Positions 18,304-28,717 of a stretch of 64,000 nt of DNA are shown here, one piece after another. A program made the translations under genes and the position numbers. Numbering within the stretch: position 1 is the stretch's first letter; every line of letters starts with the position of its first letter. The stretch comes from DOZZ01 sp963792655 (GTDB taxonomy: Bacteria > Acidobacteriota > Terriglobia > Bryobacterales > Bryobacteraceae), in assembly GCA_963792655.1 (NCBI GenBank), contig CAWBWU010000010.1, positions 62,001 through 126,000 on the forward strand, in the 5' to 3' direction. Below the pieces are notes generated by a model that ran no database searches, was not told the DNA's origin, and was given only the letters and a program-made list of their open reading frames with translations.

Positions 18304-20496
18304 ATGGCCCAAAACCACCAGCTTGCGGGGTTTCGCGCAGCGCGTCGTGCCGCAGGACCACTGCTTACCGCACTGCTGATTGCCGCTTTTTACTGGAAGC
18401 TCTCTCTTACCAGGCAGTACACGTGGCTCGACAGCTTCGACTATTCGTCTCAGGTACTGCCTTGGCTACAGTTCGCTGCGGGAGAGTTGCATGCTGGGCA
18501 CCTTCCGCTATGGGATCCACACGAATGGGGCGGTCAGCCATTTCTGGGACAGATGCAGACCGGGTTGGCGTGTCCGCTCATGTGGCCTTTATTCGCGCTG
18601 CCGCTCTATCGAGGGTGGATCACGGTTGCTGGTTTACACGGCTACTTCGTCTTGATCCATTGCCTGGCCGGGGTCTTTGCTTACCTGCTTTGCCGCGACT
18701 TGAAACGCAGCCGTTCGGCTTCCGTTTTTGGCGGCTGTGCTTTTGCGATTACCGCGTTTATTGGCAACATCGACTGGCCGCAAATGCTGGATGGCGCGGT
18801 GTGGGCGCCGGTCATCCTTCTCTTCGCACTGCGTGTCTTCCGCGGTCAGGACACTTATCGAAGCGCGGCTTTTGCCGGCGCAGCATTCGGAATGGCGGCC
18901 CTGAGCGGCCACCACCAGGCTCCCCTGCTCTTCGGCATCGCGATTAGTTTGTTGTGGTTGTGGCATGCCGCTCAACTCGTACGCGCTGGTTTTGGTAAAC
19001 GCGCGGCGCTCGAAATCATGAGCTTCGCCGTGCTTGCGGGCACCATCAGCGCAATGCAGGTGATACCGGCGGCGGAATACGCCAAGCTCGCCGTGCGCTG
19101 GGTGGGCGCGGCGCAGCCGATGGATTGGAAAAATCCGGTTCCCTACTATGTACACTCGGGCTTCAGCTTCGAGCCCGCGGCAATAGTCGGCTTCTTCATC
19201 CCTTTTCTGAACAGCAATGGCGCACCGTTTGTGGGCATCACGGTTCTGACGCTGGCGGCGATTGGCGTTTTTCGCGGCGCTCGCGACCCTATGCTCCAAT
19301 ATTGCGCAGCTCTGGGAGCCATTGGGCTGCTTCTCGCGTTGGGTCAGGTGTCGATTCTGCACGGTTTGTTTTACGCAGTCGTTCCCGTCATCGAAAAGGC
19401 TCGAAGCCCCCACTTCGCTTTACTGATTTGCGGGGTGAGTTTGTCGGTCTTAAGTGCTTACGGCATCGACAATTATGCTTCTAACGCAAAGTTAAAGTGG
19501 CTCATCTACTCTGCCTTGACGCTTTTTGCGTTGAGTCTAACCGTTCTGCTTATCGGTAAGCCGGTTCCTTCAACGATGATTCAAGCCGGCTGCGCAATGG
19601 TTGCCTTGTACCTGACGTTGGGTGCTAGCACTGATCGCCGGTTTCTGGTGTGCGCCGCCGTTGTGCTTTTACTCATCGAAAACGGGTGGCAAAGCGGGTT
19701 CGGCTACCAACCTCTCAATAAGACCGATTCCTCTTTAAGGCGCATGAGCCAACCAGTTGCGGCCACTGGGTTTATACGTTCTTTAGAAGTTCCTGTGCGG
19801 GTTGAGATTCCCTCCGACGACATCAATTTCAACTGGGGTGACTGGCACGGTATTGACGTGATGGGGAGTTATCTCGCCTCAGTCACGTCAAATGTCTACG
19901 ATCTCAGCGGATACCACTGGGGACGGATGCTGCTCGGGAGCAACTATTCCATTGGCCGGAAGCCGGTGCACGAACGCCAGGTGCCGGTGTTCTCCGGAAC
20001 CGACGGCATGAACGTTTACTTCACTCCCGAAGCATTTCCCCGCTCATGGGTTGTGCACCGGGTGGCAGCCCTCAAGAGCGAGCAGGAGAAGAAGGCGCGA
20101 TTGGAAGCAGGAGCAGAAGCCTTGCGCGCGGAAGCTTTTGTTGCCGGCGCAGCTCCTGCGGTGGATTCCTGCTCCGCACCCGATCAGGTTGATCTGCTCG
20201 AACGCCAGAGCGGACGCGTGACTCTCCAGGCAAATCTGGCGTGCCGCGGGATGGTGGTGCTCGGTGAAACGTATTTCCCCGGATGGACAGCGCGCGTCGA
20301 CGGTCAACGCGTGAAGATCTTCGAGGTGTACGGGGCCTTGCGCGGCGTGGTGGCGCCTGCCGGCCGCCATCGGATCGTGTTCACCTATTTTCCGAGAAGC
20401 GTCATCATTGGAATTGCACTCAGCACGACCGGATTTCTTCTACTAGGCGTGATTATCTTCTGGCGGCCGAAGCTGCGGGTTGCCGTGCCCGCATAG
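18304..20496 (+). CDS. YfhO-family polytopic membrane protein
   Basis: Integral membrane protein of 730 aa with roughly 12-14 predicted helices (for example GPLLTALLIAAFYW, GYFVLIHCLAGVFAYLLC, PVILLFALRVF). The C-terminal soluble part has the YfhO signature GETYFPGWTARVDG, GALRGVVAPAG and a last helix. YfhO relatives are GT-C-like proteins linked to glycosylation of envelope polymers such as lipoteichoic acid in Firmicutes; the substrate here is unknown. It begins 95 bp from the divergent FecR/DUF6600 gene and is followed after 9 bp by a phosphodiesterase gene. Confidence 0.85.
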   Translation: MAQNHQLAGFRAARRAAGPLLTALLIAAFYWKLSLTRQYTWLDSFDYSSQVLPWLQFAAGELHAGHLPLWDPHEWGGQPFLGQMQTGLACPLMWPLFALPLYRGWITVAGLHGYFVLIHCLAGVFAYLLCRDLKRSRSASVFGGCAFAITAFIGNIDWPQMLDGAVWAPVILLFALRVFRGQDTYRSAAFAGAAFGMAALSGHHQAPLLFGIAISLLWLWHAAQLVRAGFGKRAALEIMSFAVLAGTISAMQVIPAAEYAKLAVRWVGAAQPMDWKNPVPYYVHSGFSFEPAAIVGFFIPFLNSNGAPFVGITVLTLAAIGVFRGARDPMLQYCAALGAIGLLLALGQVSILHGLFYAVVPVIEKARSPHFALLICGVSLSVLSAYGIDNYASNAKLKWLIYSALTLFALSLTVLLIGKPVPSTMIQAGCAMVALYLTLGASTDRRFLVCAAVVLLLIENGWQSGFGYQPLNKTDSSLRRMSQPVAATGFIRSLEVPVRVEIPSDDINFNWGDWHGIDVMGSYLASVTSNVYDLSGYHWGRMLLGSNYSIGRKPVHERQVPVFSGTDGMNVYFTPEAFPRSWVVHRVAALKSEQEKKARLEAGAEALRAEAFVAGAAPAVDSCSAPDQVDLLERQSGRVTLQANLACRGMVVLGETYFPGWTARVDGQRVKIFEVYGALRGVVAPAGRHRIVFTYFPRSVIIGIALSTTGFLLLGVIIFWRPKLRVAVPA

Positions 20497-20505
20497 AATA
20501 TACGG

Positions 20506-21594
20506 GTGCAGAAATCTCTTCTCTTCGCTCTGCTGATCACCGTACCGGTGGCGGGCCAGGTCCGCTTGAATCAGATCCAGATTTTGGGCAGCCACAACAG
20601 CTATCACGCAGGTCTCGCGCCTACGCAGTTCAAACTGCTGCATGACTACAAGGCTGAGTCGGCCGATTCTCTCGAATACAGCCATCCGCCCCTCGATCAG
20701 CAACTTGCCGCCGGTATTCGCCAGCTGGAAATCGACGTCTTTGAGGATAAGCGCGGCGGAGCGTTCGCGAACCCTTCCGGTCTTGAGAAGGTCAAGAGTT
20801 CGGGCCTGCCTGCGGACCCGCCATTCGATCCCGAAGGCGCCCTGCAAAAGCCCGGCTTCAAGGTGCTGCATCACCAGGATGTCGACTATCGAAGCACTTG
20901 TCAGCCGTTCACCAACTGTTTGAAAGTTGTTCGCGACTGGTCGATGGCGCATCCGAAGCACCTGCCGATTTTTCTGTTGATCGAGAACAAAGATGTCGAG
21001 ACTCCGAACGGCAAAGTGCCGTTCACGCGCGAGATGTTCGACGCGCTCGAAGCCGAGATCCTGACCGTGTTCTCGCGAAGCGACTTAATCACGCCTGACG
21101 ATGTGCGCGGCAAACGCAAAACGTTGAACGAAGCGGTATTGAAAGATGGCTGGCCCACGCTCGATGCCGCGCGCGGAAAGGTCTTGTTTCTGCTCGATCA
21201 GCAACGCGTCGGGCCGCTTTACACTGCAGGTCATCCGTCGCTCGAAGGACGCATTCTATTCACCAACGCCAAACCCGGTACGCCGGATGCCGCTTTCATT
21301 GAAGTGAACGACCCGCTTAAGCAACCGGGGTTGATCGCGAGGCTTGTGCGCCAGGGCTATCTGGTTCGCTCGCGCACCGATGAGCCGACCAAACAAGCAC
21401 GTCTGAACGATACAAAAATGCGCGATGCGGCTCTGGCCAGCGGTGCACAAATCCTAAGCACCGACTACCCGTTCAACGAGAAGGCGAAGTGGACGGGCTA
21501 CTCAGTGACGTTTCCGGACGGTGTCATCGCACGCTGCAACACCATCACGGGGCGCAAGAACTGCTCGCAAGATGATTTAAGCGAACGCCCGTGA
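20506..21594 (+). CDS. PI-PLC-like phosphodiesterase, exported
   Basis: A 362-aa protein resembling the calcium-dependent phosphoinositide phospholipase C1 group of the PLC-like TIM barrels. The signal peptide is short (MQKSLLFALLITVPVAG). Catalytic-type histidines sit in ILGSHNSYHAG and VLHHQDVDY, with the acidic pair in RQLEIDVFEDKRGG and the charged block FLLIENKDVE. The C-terminal STDYPF motif matches related proteins. The start is GTG 20506, 9 bp after the YfhO gene, and the stop overlaps the next GTG start. Substrate is probably a phosphodiester lipid or glycerophosphodiester, not determinable here. Confidence 0.85.
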   Translation: MQKSLLFALLITVPVAGQVRLNQIQILGSHNSYHAGLAPTQFKLLHDYKAESADSLEYSHPPLDQQLAAGIRQLEIDVFEDKRGGAFANPSGLEKVKSSGLPADPPFDPEGALQKPGFKVLHHQDVDYRSTCQPFTNCLKVVRDWSMAHPKHLPIFLLIENKDVETPNGKVPFTREMFDALEAEILTVFSRSDLITPDDVRGKRKTLNEAVLKDGWPTLDAARGKVLFLLDQQRVGPLYTAGHPSLEGRILFTNAKPGTPDAAFIEVNDPLKQPGLIARLVRQGYLVRSRTDEPTKQARLNDTKMRDAALASGAQILSTDYPFNEKAKWTGYSVTFPDGVIARCNTITGRKNCSQDDLSERP

Positions 21595-21969
21595 CGCGCA
21601 TCTCATCCGGCTCTCGATTCGAAGACGAGATTGGCTACTCGCGAGCGGTGGTCGACGGAGAGTGGATTTTTGTTTCTGGCACCACGGGCTTCGACTACAG
21701 CACGATGACAATCTCGGACGAAGTCGTGGAACAGGCCGAGCAGTGCCTGCGCAACATCGCGTTTGCGCTGGAGCAGGCGGGAGCAAGCTTTGCCGACGTC
21801 GTGCGCGTGCACTATATCCTCCCGAGCCGCGATGACTTCCCGCTATGCTGGCCCGCGTTGCGGCGTGTGTTTCGGCGAGGTGCGCCCCGCGGCGACGATG
21901 ATCATGGCCGGGCTCGCCGACGCGCGCATGAAGATTGAGATCGAAGTGACTGCGCGCAAACACTCCTAG
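21591..21969 (+). CDS. RidA/YjgF-family protein (one frameshift)
   Basis: RidA proteins deaminate reactive enamine/imine intermediates; this 125-aa copy belongs to the broader YjgF group. The N-terminal half GEWIFVSGTTGFDYSTMTI and AGASFADVVRVHYIL is in one frame, and GEVRPAATMIMAGLADARMKIEIEV is in the next. Dropping one C at 21873 (TTT C GGC) joins them as RRVFGEVRP, keeping the arginine of the active-site RPA block. The GTG start overlaps the TGA of the phosphodiesterase gene, so the two are translationally coupled. Confidence 0.85.
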
Positions 21970-22030
21970 TACCCGCAAATGTAACTTTGCGGTGATGTAC
22001 TGAACGACTCTTGTTGCCCAAACTAGGGCA

Positions 22031-22354
22031 ATGCGAAACCTCACCATCCTGTTGCTGTTGTCGGCATCCGTTGCGCTTGCCGGCTACGATCGCAATCTCG
22101 AAAACGTCAAGCCGCCGGTGCATTCGATGATTGTGACCAGCAACGCTGTACCGGAAGACTTCCCTGCTCCCACGCTTCCGGCTTCCGCGCCAGTACCGCT
22201 GGCATCCATCTTGCGCGCCTCGGTTTCGATGCAGTCGCTTTCCTCGCCTTACACCACCACTTCCGTTGCTCCGGAGCCGAGCACGTTCGTACTTCTGGGC
22301 GCTGCCTTTCTTGTGTTCGCTGCAATTGCACGTAAAGTGCGGGCGGTATCCTAG
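22031..22354 (+). CDS. Small PEP-CTERM-sorted protein
   Basis: A 107-aa exported protein with an N-terminal signal peptide (MRNLTILLLLSASVALA) and a C-terminal sorting tag: the motif VAPEPSTFVLLGAAFL, then a hydrophobic helix and the basic end ARKVRAVS. PEP-CTERM proteins are cut and released or anchored by exosortase (EpsH/XrtA family), often with exopolysaccharide. The middle 60 residues are Pro/Ser/Val-rich with no known domain. No exosortase gene is in the window. Confidence 0.85.
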   Translation: MRNLTILLLLSASVALAGYDRNLENVKPPVHSMIVTSNAVPEDFPAPTLPASAPVPLASILRASVSMQSLSSPYTTTSVAPEPSTFVLLGAAFLVFAAIARKVRAVS

Positions 22355-22363
22355 CGTTCAGAA

Positions 22364-22717
22364 ATGCCCAACGTCGACACTGTCCGCCGGTTTTGCCTGG
22401 CGCTGCCTCACACCACGGAAGCTCTCCAGTGGGGTGACGCGCTGGTGTTCAAAGTCGGCGGAAAGATGTTCGCCGTGGTGAGTACCGAAGCCATTGGCCC
22501 CGTGTGCGTCTCGTTCAAATGCGATGCCGAGTCATTCGCCGAACTGGTTGAGCGCGAAGGAATCATCCCCGCGCCTTACCTCGCGAGAGCACAGTGGGTT
22601 GGCTTGGAATCGTGGGATGCCATGCCCGCCCGCGAACTAAACGCCGCGCTCAAGAAAGCACATCAAATCGTATTAGACGGCCTGCCCAGAAAAACACGCG
22701 CCGCGCTCACCGCGTGA
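22364..22717 (+). CDS. MmcQ/YjbR-family protein
   Basis: A 117-aa protein of the MmcQ/YjbR (CyaY-like fold, DUF419) family. The typical features are RRFCLALPHTTEALQWGDAL near the start, FKVGGKMFAVVS, the FKCDAESFAELVE block, and WVGLESW before the final helix. The fold has been proposed to bind DNA, but its role is not established. It follows the PEP-CTERM gene by 9 bp, and a functional link is not obvious. Confidence 0.88.
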   Translation: MPNVDTVRRFCLALPHTTEALQWGDALVFKVGGKMFAVVSTEAIGPVCVSFKCDAESFAELVEREGIIPAPYLARAQWVGLESWDAMPARELNAALKKAHQIVLDGLPRKTRAALTA

Positions 22718-22765
22718 GGAGGGTGGCGTGAGCTGCAGGCCTTTGCCCATTGAGCGCACACCGCC

Positions 22766-24516
22766 TCACAAAACTTCGCGCACCTGATTCTTCAACACAT
22801 TCTTGATAATCTTGCCCGCGTCTTTTTCGCCGCGCATCAATGACTCCGCAAACTTCAACGCCTGTTCGGTCTTGATGTGTCCCGGCAGCGGCGGTTCATT
22901 CGGATCGATGACAGCTTCCACAAGCGCCGGTCCATTGACGTTCAGTGCTTCGCGCAGGACGTTTTCGGCTTCGCCTGGCGCGACGAGCGAGAAAGCTGCA
23001 ATCCCGCAGGCGCGCGCGACGCCTGCGAAGTCGATCGGTTCCAACTCGACTCCAAACTCCGGGTTGCCTTCCATCACCATCTGCTCCCACTTGATCTGGC
23101 CGAGCACATTGTTCTTGATCACCACGACGGTGACATTCATCGCGTACTTCTTAAGCGTGACCAGTTCCGCCATGAGCATCGACAAACCGCCATCGCCGAT
23201 GACGCAAACAATCTGGCGCTCCGGAAAAGCACAAGCGGCGCCGATCGCGTACGGCAGTCCGTTAGCCATGCTGGCAAGCGTTCCCGATACGGCGAACTGC
23301 ATGTCACCGCGCATGTCAACATGCCGTGCGGTCCAAGTCGTGATGGTGCCGCTGTCGGTGATGACGATCGCGTCGTCGTTCAGCAGCAAGTTGAGGTTGT
23401 GTGTCACAACCTGGGGCTTCATCGGCATGTCTGTGCGCGTGCCGCGTTCCTCCATCAACTTGCGCCACGCAGTCATGCGCTCTTGCGACTTCTCGAGAAA
23501 CGCGCGGTCCTGTTTCGTTTGCAGCAAGGGCAAGAGCGCTGTGATGACCGAACGGCAATCGCCCGTTAACCCTACGTCCACCGGATAACGCAGGCCAATC
23601 CGCGAGGCATCGATATCGATCTGAACGCAGCGAGCCTTGCCCGGCTTCGGATAGAACTCGAGATACGGCATGCCGCAGCCGAGGATGATCAAGGTGTCGC
23701 ACTCGTCCATCGCATCCTGCGACGCGGAGGTTCCGAGCAGCCCAATGCCTCCGGTGGTGAGAGCGCTGCGGTCGGGCACTGCCGCTTTGCCAAGCAGCGA
23801 TTTGATGATGGGAGCCGCCGCGCGTTCGGCTAGCGCTAACAGTTCCTGCTTCGCGCCGAGGCAGCCTTGTCCGGCGAGGATCGCCACCTTGCTGCCTTTG
23901 TTGATCAGATCCGCCGCCTGCTGCAGAGCTTCGATCGGCGGCAACGGACGCGGCGCGGCGAAATAATCCGCGCTGTGTTTGGGAACGTTCGCCTTGGAGC
24001 GTGTGTCGTCGCTTTCCACTCCTGAATATCTTTAGGGATGCAGAGGTGTGCAACACCGCGATAGGCCAGCGCTTTTTTGACTGCTTCATCGACCACGTTC
24101 ACCGCGTGTGCGGCGCTCATCACACGCTGGTTGTAAACCGCGACATCCATGAAGAGCTTTTCGAGATCCACGTCCTGCTGGTAATGGGTGCCAATCAGGT
24201 CGTGGAACGTGTGGCCGGTGATCGCGAGCACGGGCGCGCCGTCGCACTTGGCGTCGTAGAGACCGTTCAAAAGATGAATGCCGCCGGGTCCCGAGGTTGC
24301 AATACACACACCCAGCCGCCCGGTGAGCTTTGCGTAACCCGTGGCCGCAAACGCGGCGGACTCCTCATGCCGCACTTGAACAAAGCGGATCTTGTCTTTA
24401 TTGGTGCGTAGCGCTTCGAAAACGCCGTTGATTCCGTCACCCGGAATGCCGAAAATCGTATCGACACCCCACTCAATCAGCCGCTCCACAATCAGGTCAG
24501 AACAAGTCTTCGCCAT
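22766..24516 (-). CDS. Thiamine-diphosphate enzyme, pyruvate oxidase/acetolactate synthase type (one frameshift)
   Basis: Three-domain ThDP enzyme of about 583 aa. N-terminal PYR domain: FGIPGDGINGVFEAL, catalytic Glu in VRHEESAAFAATGYAKLTG, then SGPGGIHLLNGLYDAK. Middle FAD/Rossmann domain: ILAGQGCLGAKQE. C-terminal PP domain: VIGDGGLSMLMAEL and VIKNNVLGQIKWEQ. It most resembles PoxB-like pyruvate:quinone oxidoreductases, but acetolactate synthase-like or 2-oxoacid decarboxylase activity cannot be excluded. ATG 24516 is chosen. A frame break near 24008-24012 separates KDIQE from VESDDTRSK; adding one G restores continuity. Confidence 0.87.
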
Positions 24517-24602
24517 GATCGAAGTGACGAGCGACTCACGTGCCACTGTGCCTGAACACCCTGAACGTTGCGAACGTATAATAAAGATTCAGCCTGCCTG
24601 CG

Positions 24603-27417
24603 ATGGACCAACCCACATTAGAACTGAAGCAGACCCTCAATCTGCCGAGGACCGATTTTTCGATGAAGGCGAACCTGCCTCAAACCGAGCCGAAAATGCT
24701 CGCGCGTTGGGCGGCGGAGGACCTCTACGGCCAGATTCGGAAGTCGCGCGCGGGCCGGCCCGTGTATCTGCTGCACGATGGTCCGCCGTATGCGAACGGC
24801 AACATCCACCTCGGCACGCCTTCAATAAAATCCTCAAAGACTTCATCGTGAAGTCGAAGACCATGGCGGGTTTCGATTCGCCCTATGTCCCCGGTTGGGA
24901 TTGCCACGGCTTGCCGATCGAGTTCAAGGTCGATCAGGAACTGGGTTCGAAGAAAGCGCAGCATGTCCGCCGCGGAGATCCGCCGCGAGTGCCGCAAGTA
25001 TGCCGCAAAGTGGGTCGACCTGCAGCGCGAAGATTTCAAGCGCCTCGGCGTTCTGGGCCGCTGGGACGATCCCTACTCTGACGATGAGCGCCGGAGTACC
25101 AGGCGGTCATCGCGGGCGCGTTCGTCGATTTTCTCGACAAGGGCTACGTCTACAAAGGCCTGAAGCCGGTCAACTGGTGCATCCACGATCGCACTGCGCT
25201 CGCCGAAGCGGAAGTCGAGTACGAAAACCACAGCAGCCCGTCGATCTGGGTGCGTTTCGCGCTCACAGCGCGACCCGGCAACATCGACCCCGCACTTGCG
25301 GGCAAACAAGTCTACGGTCTGATCTGGACCACGACGCCATGGACGATTCCGGCGAATCTGGCGATTGCTTTCAATCCGAAGTACGAGTACTCGGCTGTTG
25401 AAGTAGGCGACGCCGTCTACATCGTTGCGACTGACTTAGTCGCGGCCACGGCCGAGAAGTGCGGCTGGGCGGAGCCTCGCGAACTGGCGCGCTTCACTGG
25501 CGAACGGCTCGAAGGCACCGTCTTCCGGCATCCGTTCCTCGAGCGCGATTCGATCGGCATTCTGGGCGATCACGTCACGCTTGAGCAAGGCACCGGCGCG
25601 GTGCACACGGCGCCGGGCCATGGCCAGGAAGACTACGTGGTCGGCCAGCGTTATGGCCTCGACAACTTATTGCCCCGTCGATGCGGCGGGCCGCTTCTTC
25701 CAGCCGAAGGCGCTGGCCCGGTGCCTGCGGAGTTGATCGGCAAAACCATCTGGGAAGCCAATCCTATCGTGATCGAAATGCTGAAGCAGCACGGCGCGCT
25801 TCAGGGGCAACTCAAGATCGAGCACAGCTATCCGCACTGCTGGCGCTGCCACAATCCAACCATTTTCCGCGCCACCGAGCAGTGGTTCATCGGCATGGAT
25901 CGGCAACGACCTGCGCGCGCGCGCGCTCGAAGCCATCAAGAACGTCAAGTGGAAGCCCGACGTGGGGCGAAGAGCGCATCTCGAACATGATCGCGTCACG
26001 CCCCGATTGGTGCATCTCGCGCCAGCGCGTGTGGGGCGTACCGATCGTTGTGTTCTATTGCGACGAAATGCCGCGAGCCGCTTACCGATCGCAAGATTCT
26101 CGATAGCGTGGTCGAACTTTTCACGGAGCACACGGCCGACGTCTGGTTCGAGCGCACCGCCGCTGAGCTCATGCCGTCCGGCGTGCATGTGCACAAGCTG
26201 CGGTGGAAGCGAGTTCACCAAAGAGAACGACATTCTGGATGTCTGGTTCGATTCAGGCTCGAGCCACCTGGCAGTCCTGACGGCGAAGAACGGATTGCGC
26301 TGGCCCGCCGACATGTATCTCGAAGGCGGCGATCAATACCGCGGCTGGTTCCATAGCTCGCTACTGATCGGCGTTGGGCTTGCGTGGCAGCGCCCCTTAT
26401 CGCGGTTGCGCAACAAACGGCTGGGCGCTCGATGGCGATGGCCGCGCCATGTCGAAGTCGGTCGGCAACGTCATCGCCCCGGAGCAGATCATCAAGCAAT
26501 TCGGCGCGGACGTGCTGCGGCTCTGGGCCGCTTCGGTCGAGTTCAACGAAGACGTGCGCATGTCGGACACGATCCTCGAACGGCTCTCGGAAGCCTATCG
26601 CAAGCTGCGCAACACCTTCCGCTACATGCTGGGCAACCTGCACGGCTTCGATCCCGCGAAGGATGCCGTGCCCGGCGCTGAGCTGCTCGAGATCGATCAG
26701 TGGATCCTGCTGCGCGCCGAAGATCTGGTGGCGCGCTGCCTGGCACTACTACGACGAGTTTTCGTTCCACAAGGTCTATCGCGCGGTGTACGATTTCGCG
26801 ACCGTCGATCTGAGCTCCGTGTACTTCGACGTGCTGAAAGATCGTCTCTACACTTCTGCGCCACGCTCCACAGCACGGCGCAGCGCGCAGACTGCTCTGT
26901 ACCGTTTGGCTCACGCGCTGGTGCGGTTGCTGGCTCCGATCCTCAGCTTCACCACCGAAGAAGTCTGGCCGCTGTCTGGGCGAAACAGGAACGGTGCACA
27001 CACAGCTTCTGCCGCAAGCCGACAGAGCTCACCGGCGGAATACCCGCGACGGCGCGTGCGCGCGCAGAAAATTGGACGCGCCTGATGGACGTCCGCACCG
27101 AAGTGTTGAAAGCTCTTGAAGCTGCGCGGCGCGACAAGATCATCGGTGCTCCGCTCGAAGCGCGGCTGCGGCTCAGTGCGGATCACGAACTGCATCCGCT
27201 GCTCACCGATTACGCAGCGGAGTTGCCAGGCCTGTTCATCGTTTCGCAAGTCGCACTGCAGAACGGCGCAGGTGCACTCGGTGTAGCGGTCGAACGCGCG
27301 GCCGGCGCCAAGTGCGAACGGTGCTGGAAGTATACGGAGGATGTCGGCTCCGACGCGGCATTCCCCACGATCTGCGCAGCGTGTGCCGCCGCCGTGCACG
27401 AGATCATGCATGGCTGA
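24603..27417 (+). CDS. ileS: Isoleucyl-tRNA synthetase, disrupted by about 14 single-base indels
   Basis: Charges tRNA-Ile; class Ia synthetase. Conserved segments run from end to end but in all three frames: GPPYANGNIHLGT (HIGH region), VPGWDCHGLPIEF, the editing-domain block TTPWTIPANLAIAF, HTAPGHGQEDY, CISRQRVWGVPI, ILDVWFDSGSSH, AMSKSVGNV (KMSKS), the anticodon-binding part, and a zinc finger CERCWKYTEDVG...CAAC. Frame changes fall near 24817, 24962, 25077, 25090, 25667, 25706, 25902, 25957, 26068, 26198, 26382, 26737, 26975 and 27024, mostly one extra base. As written it cannot make a full protein; since IleS is normally essential, consensus errors are the likeliest cause. The stop overlaps lspA. 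Confidence 0.93.
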
Positions 27418-27916
27418 CGCTCTCTCCAGACCCGCCGCATTTGGAATCGGGATCGCGGTCTTCGCGCTGGACCGTGCATCGAAGTTTCTCGTTGAACAAA
27501 ACATATCGGCGTTCGACTCGAAGCCGGTCATCCCGGGCTTCCTCGATATTGTGAAATCGCAGAACCCCGGCGTGGCATTTGGAATTTTGGCCGGCTCGAC
27601 CTCGACGTTCCGCACCACGCTGCTCATCGTCTTCTCCCTGGGCGCGTTGATTGCGGTGGCGTCCATGTTGTGGCGCGCTATCCGCATGGACTCGCTCACC
27701 GCGTATGGGCTGTCCTTGATCTTCGGCGGCGCACTCGGCAACATCTTCGACCGGATCATCCATGGCTCCGTCACAGATTTCCTCGATGTCCATTTTGGAA
27801 GCTATCACTGGTACACGTTCAACCTGGCTGATTCGGCGATCACGATCGGCGCCGCTCTGATCCTGCTTGCCATGCTTCGCCCCGCGCCCGTGCACCATCG
27901 CAAGTTGGAGAGCTAG
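27410..27916 (+). CDS. lspA: Lipoprotein signal peptidase (signal peptidase II)
   Basis: Cuts the signal peptide from diacylglyceryl-modified prolipoproteins in the inner membrane. At 168 aa with four predicted helices it is normal length. The aspartyl protease signature is present: NPGVAFGIL, GGALGNIFDRI, and catalytic Asp residues in GNIFDR and FNLADSAITIG. The ATG at 27410 overlaps the end of ileS by 8 bp, and lgt follows 3 bp later, so ileS-lspA-lgt form one unit: a translation enzyme with the two lipoprotein maturation enzymes. Confidence 0.95.
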   Translation: MADALSRPAAFGIGIAVFALDRASKFLVEQNISAFDSKPVIPGFLDIVKSQNPGVAFGILAGSTSTFRTTLLIVFSLGALIAVASMLWRAIRMDSLTAYGLSLIFGGALGNIFDRIIHGSVTDFLDVHFGSYHWYTFNLADSAITIGAALILLAMLRPAPVHHRKLES

Positions 27917-27919
27917 CGC

Positions 27920-28708
27920 GTGTTCCCGTATCTCTTTCACATCGGAAGCTTCGCCGTGCCGTCGTATGGCTTGCTGGTGGCGTGCGGTTTTCTTGCGGGT
28001 ATCTGGCTGACGACGCGTCTGGCGAAACGCGCGGGTCTGAATCACGACAGCATTGTGAACCTTGCTGTCTATTGCGCACTGGCAGGCATCGTCGGCGCCA
28101 AGCTGATGATGATCGGCCTTGATCCCGATCTGCGCTCGCACCCAAGTGAAATCTTTACGCTTTCTACGTTGCAGTCGGCGGGCATTTTCTATGGCGGGTT
28201 CGCCGCTGCATTGGTCGCGGCCTACATCGTCATGCGCCGCGAACACTTGCCGGCACTGCGCACCATGGATGTGTTCGCGCCCGGAATCGCGCTGGGCCAC
28301 GGCATCGGCCGGCTTGGTTGTTTCGCCGCGGGCTGCTGTTGGGGACGCGAGACTTCCCTGCCCTGGGCCGTCACCTTCAACAACCCGGCAGCAACCACCG
28401 GCGTGCCCTTGCACCGTCCGCTGCATCCGACGCAGTTGTACGAATCCGTTGGCGAGTGGGTGATTACCGCAATCCTGCTGACCGCCATCGGTCGCAAGCT
28501 TTCAGAAGGCCGCGTGTTCGGACTCTACCTGGTGCTCTATGGTGCTCTGCGCTTCGTCGTCGAGTTCTTTCGCGTTCATGATCAGTCGAACCCCCTCGGA
28601 CTTTCGCTTTCGCTTGAGCAATGGATCGCCTTGGCGCTGGCTGTAGCGGGCATGGTGTTGATGGTCCGGCGCGCCGGCCGTTTCAACGCTGAGCCGCTGC
28701 GCGCTTAG
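27920..28708 (+). CDS. lgt: Prolipoprotein diacylglyceryl transferase
   Basis: Transfers diacylglycerol from phosphatidylglycerol to the lipobox cysteine of prolipoproteins, the step before LspA. The 262-aa polytopic protein starts with GTG 27920 and carries the Lgt signature HGIGRLGCFAAGCCWG plus FYGGFAAAL and HPTQLYES. It directly follows lspA, placing both maturation enzymes in one operon, with a glycosyltransferase gene 9 bp downstream. Confidence 0.96.
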   Translation: MFPYLFHIGSFAVPSYGLLVACGFLAGIWLTTRLAKRAGLNHDSIVNLAVYCALAGIVGAKLMMIGLDPDLRSHPSEIFTLSTLQSAGIFYGGFAAALVAAYIVMRREHLPALRTMDVFAPGIALGHGIGRLGCFAAGCCWGRETSLPWAVTFNNPAATTGVPLHRPLHPTQLYESVGEWVITAILLTAIGRKLSEGRVFGLYLVLYGALRFVVEFFRVHDQSNPLGLSLSLEQWIALALAVAGMVLMVRRAGRFNAEPLRA

Positions 28709-28717
28709 AATAGGCTG

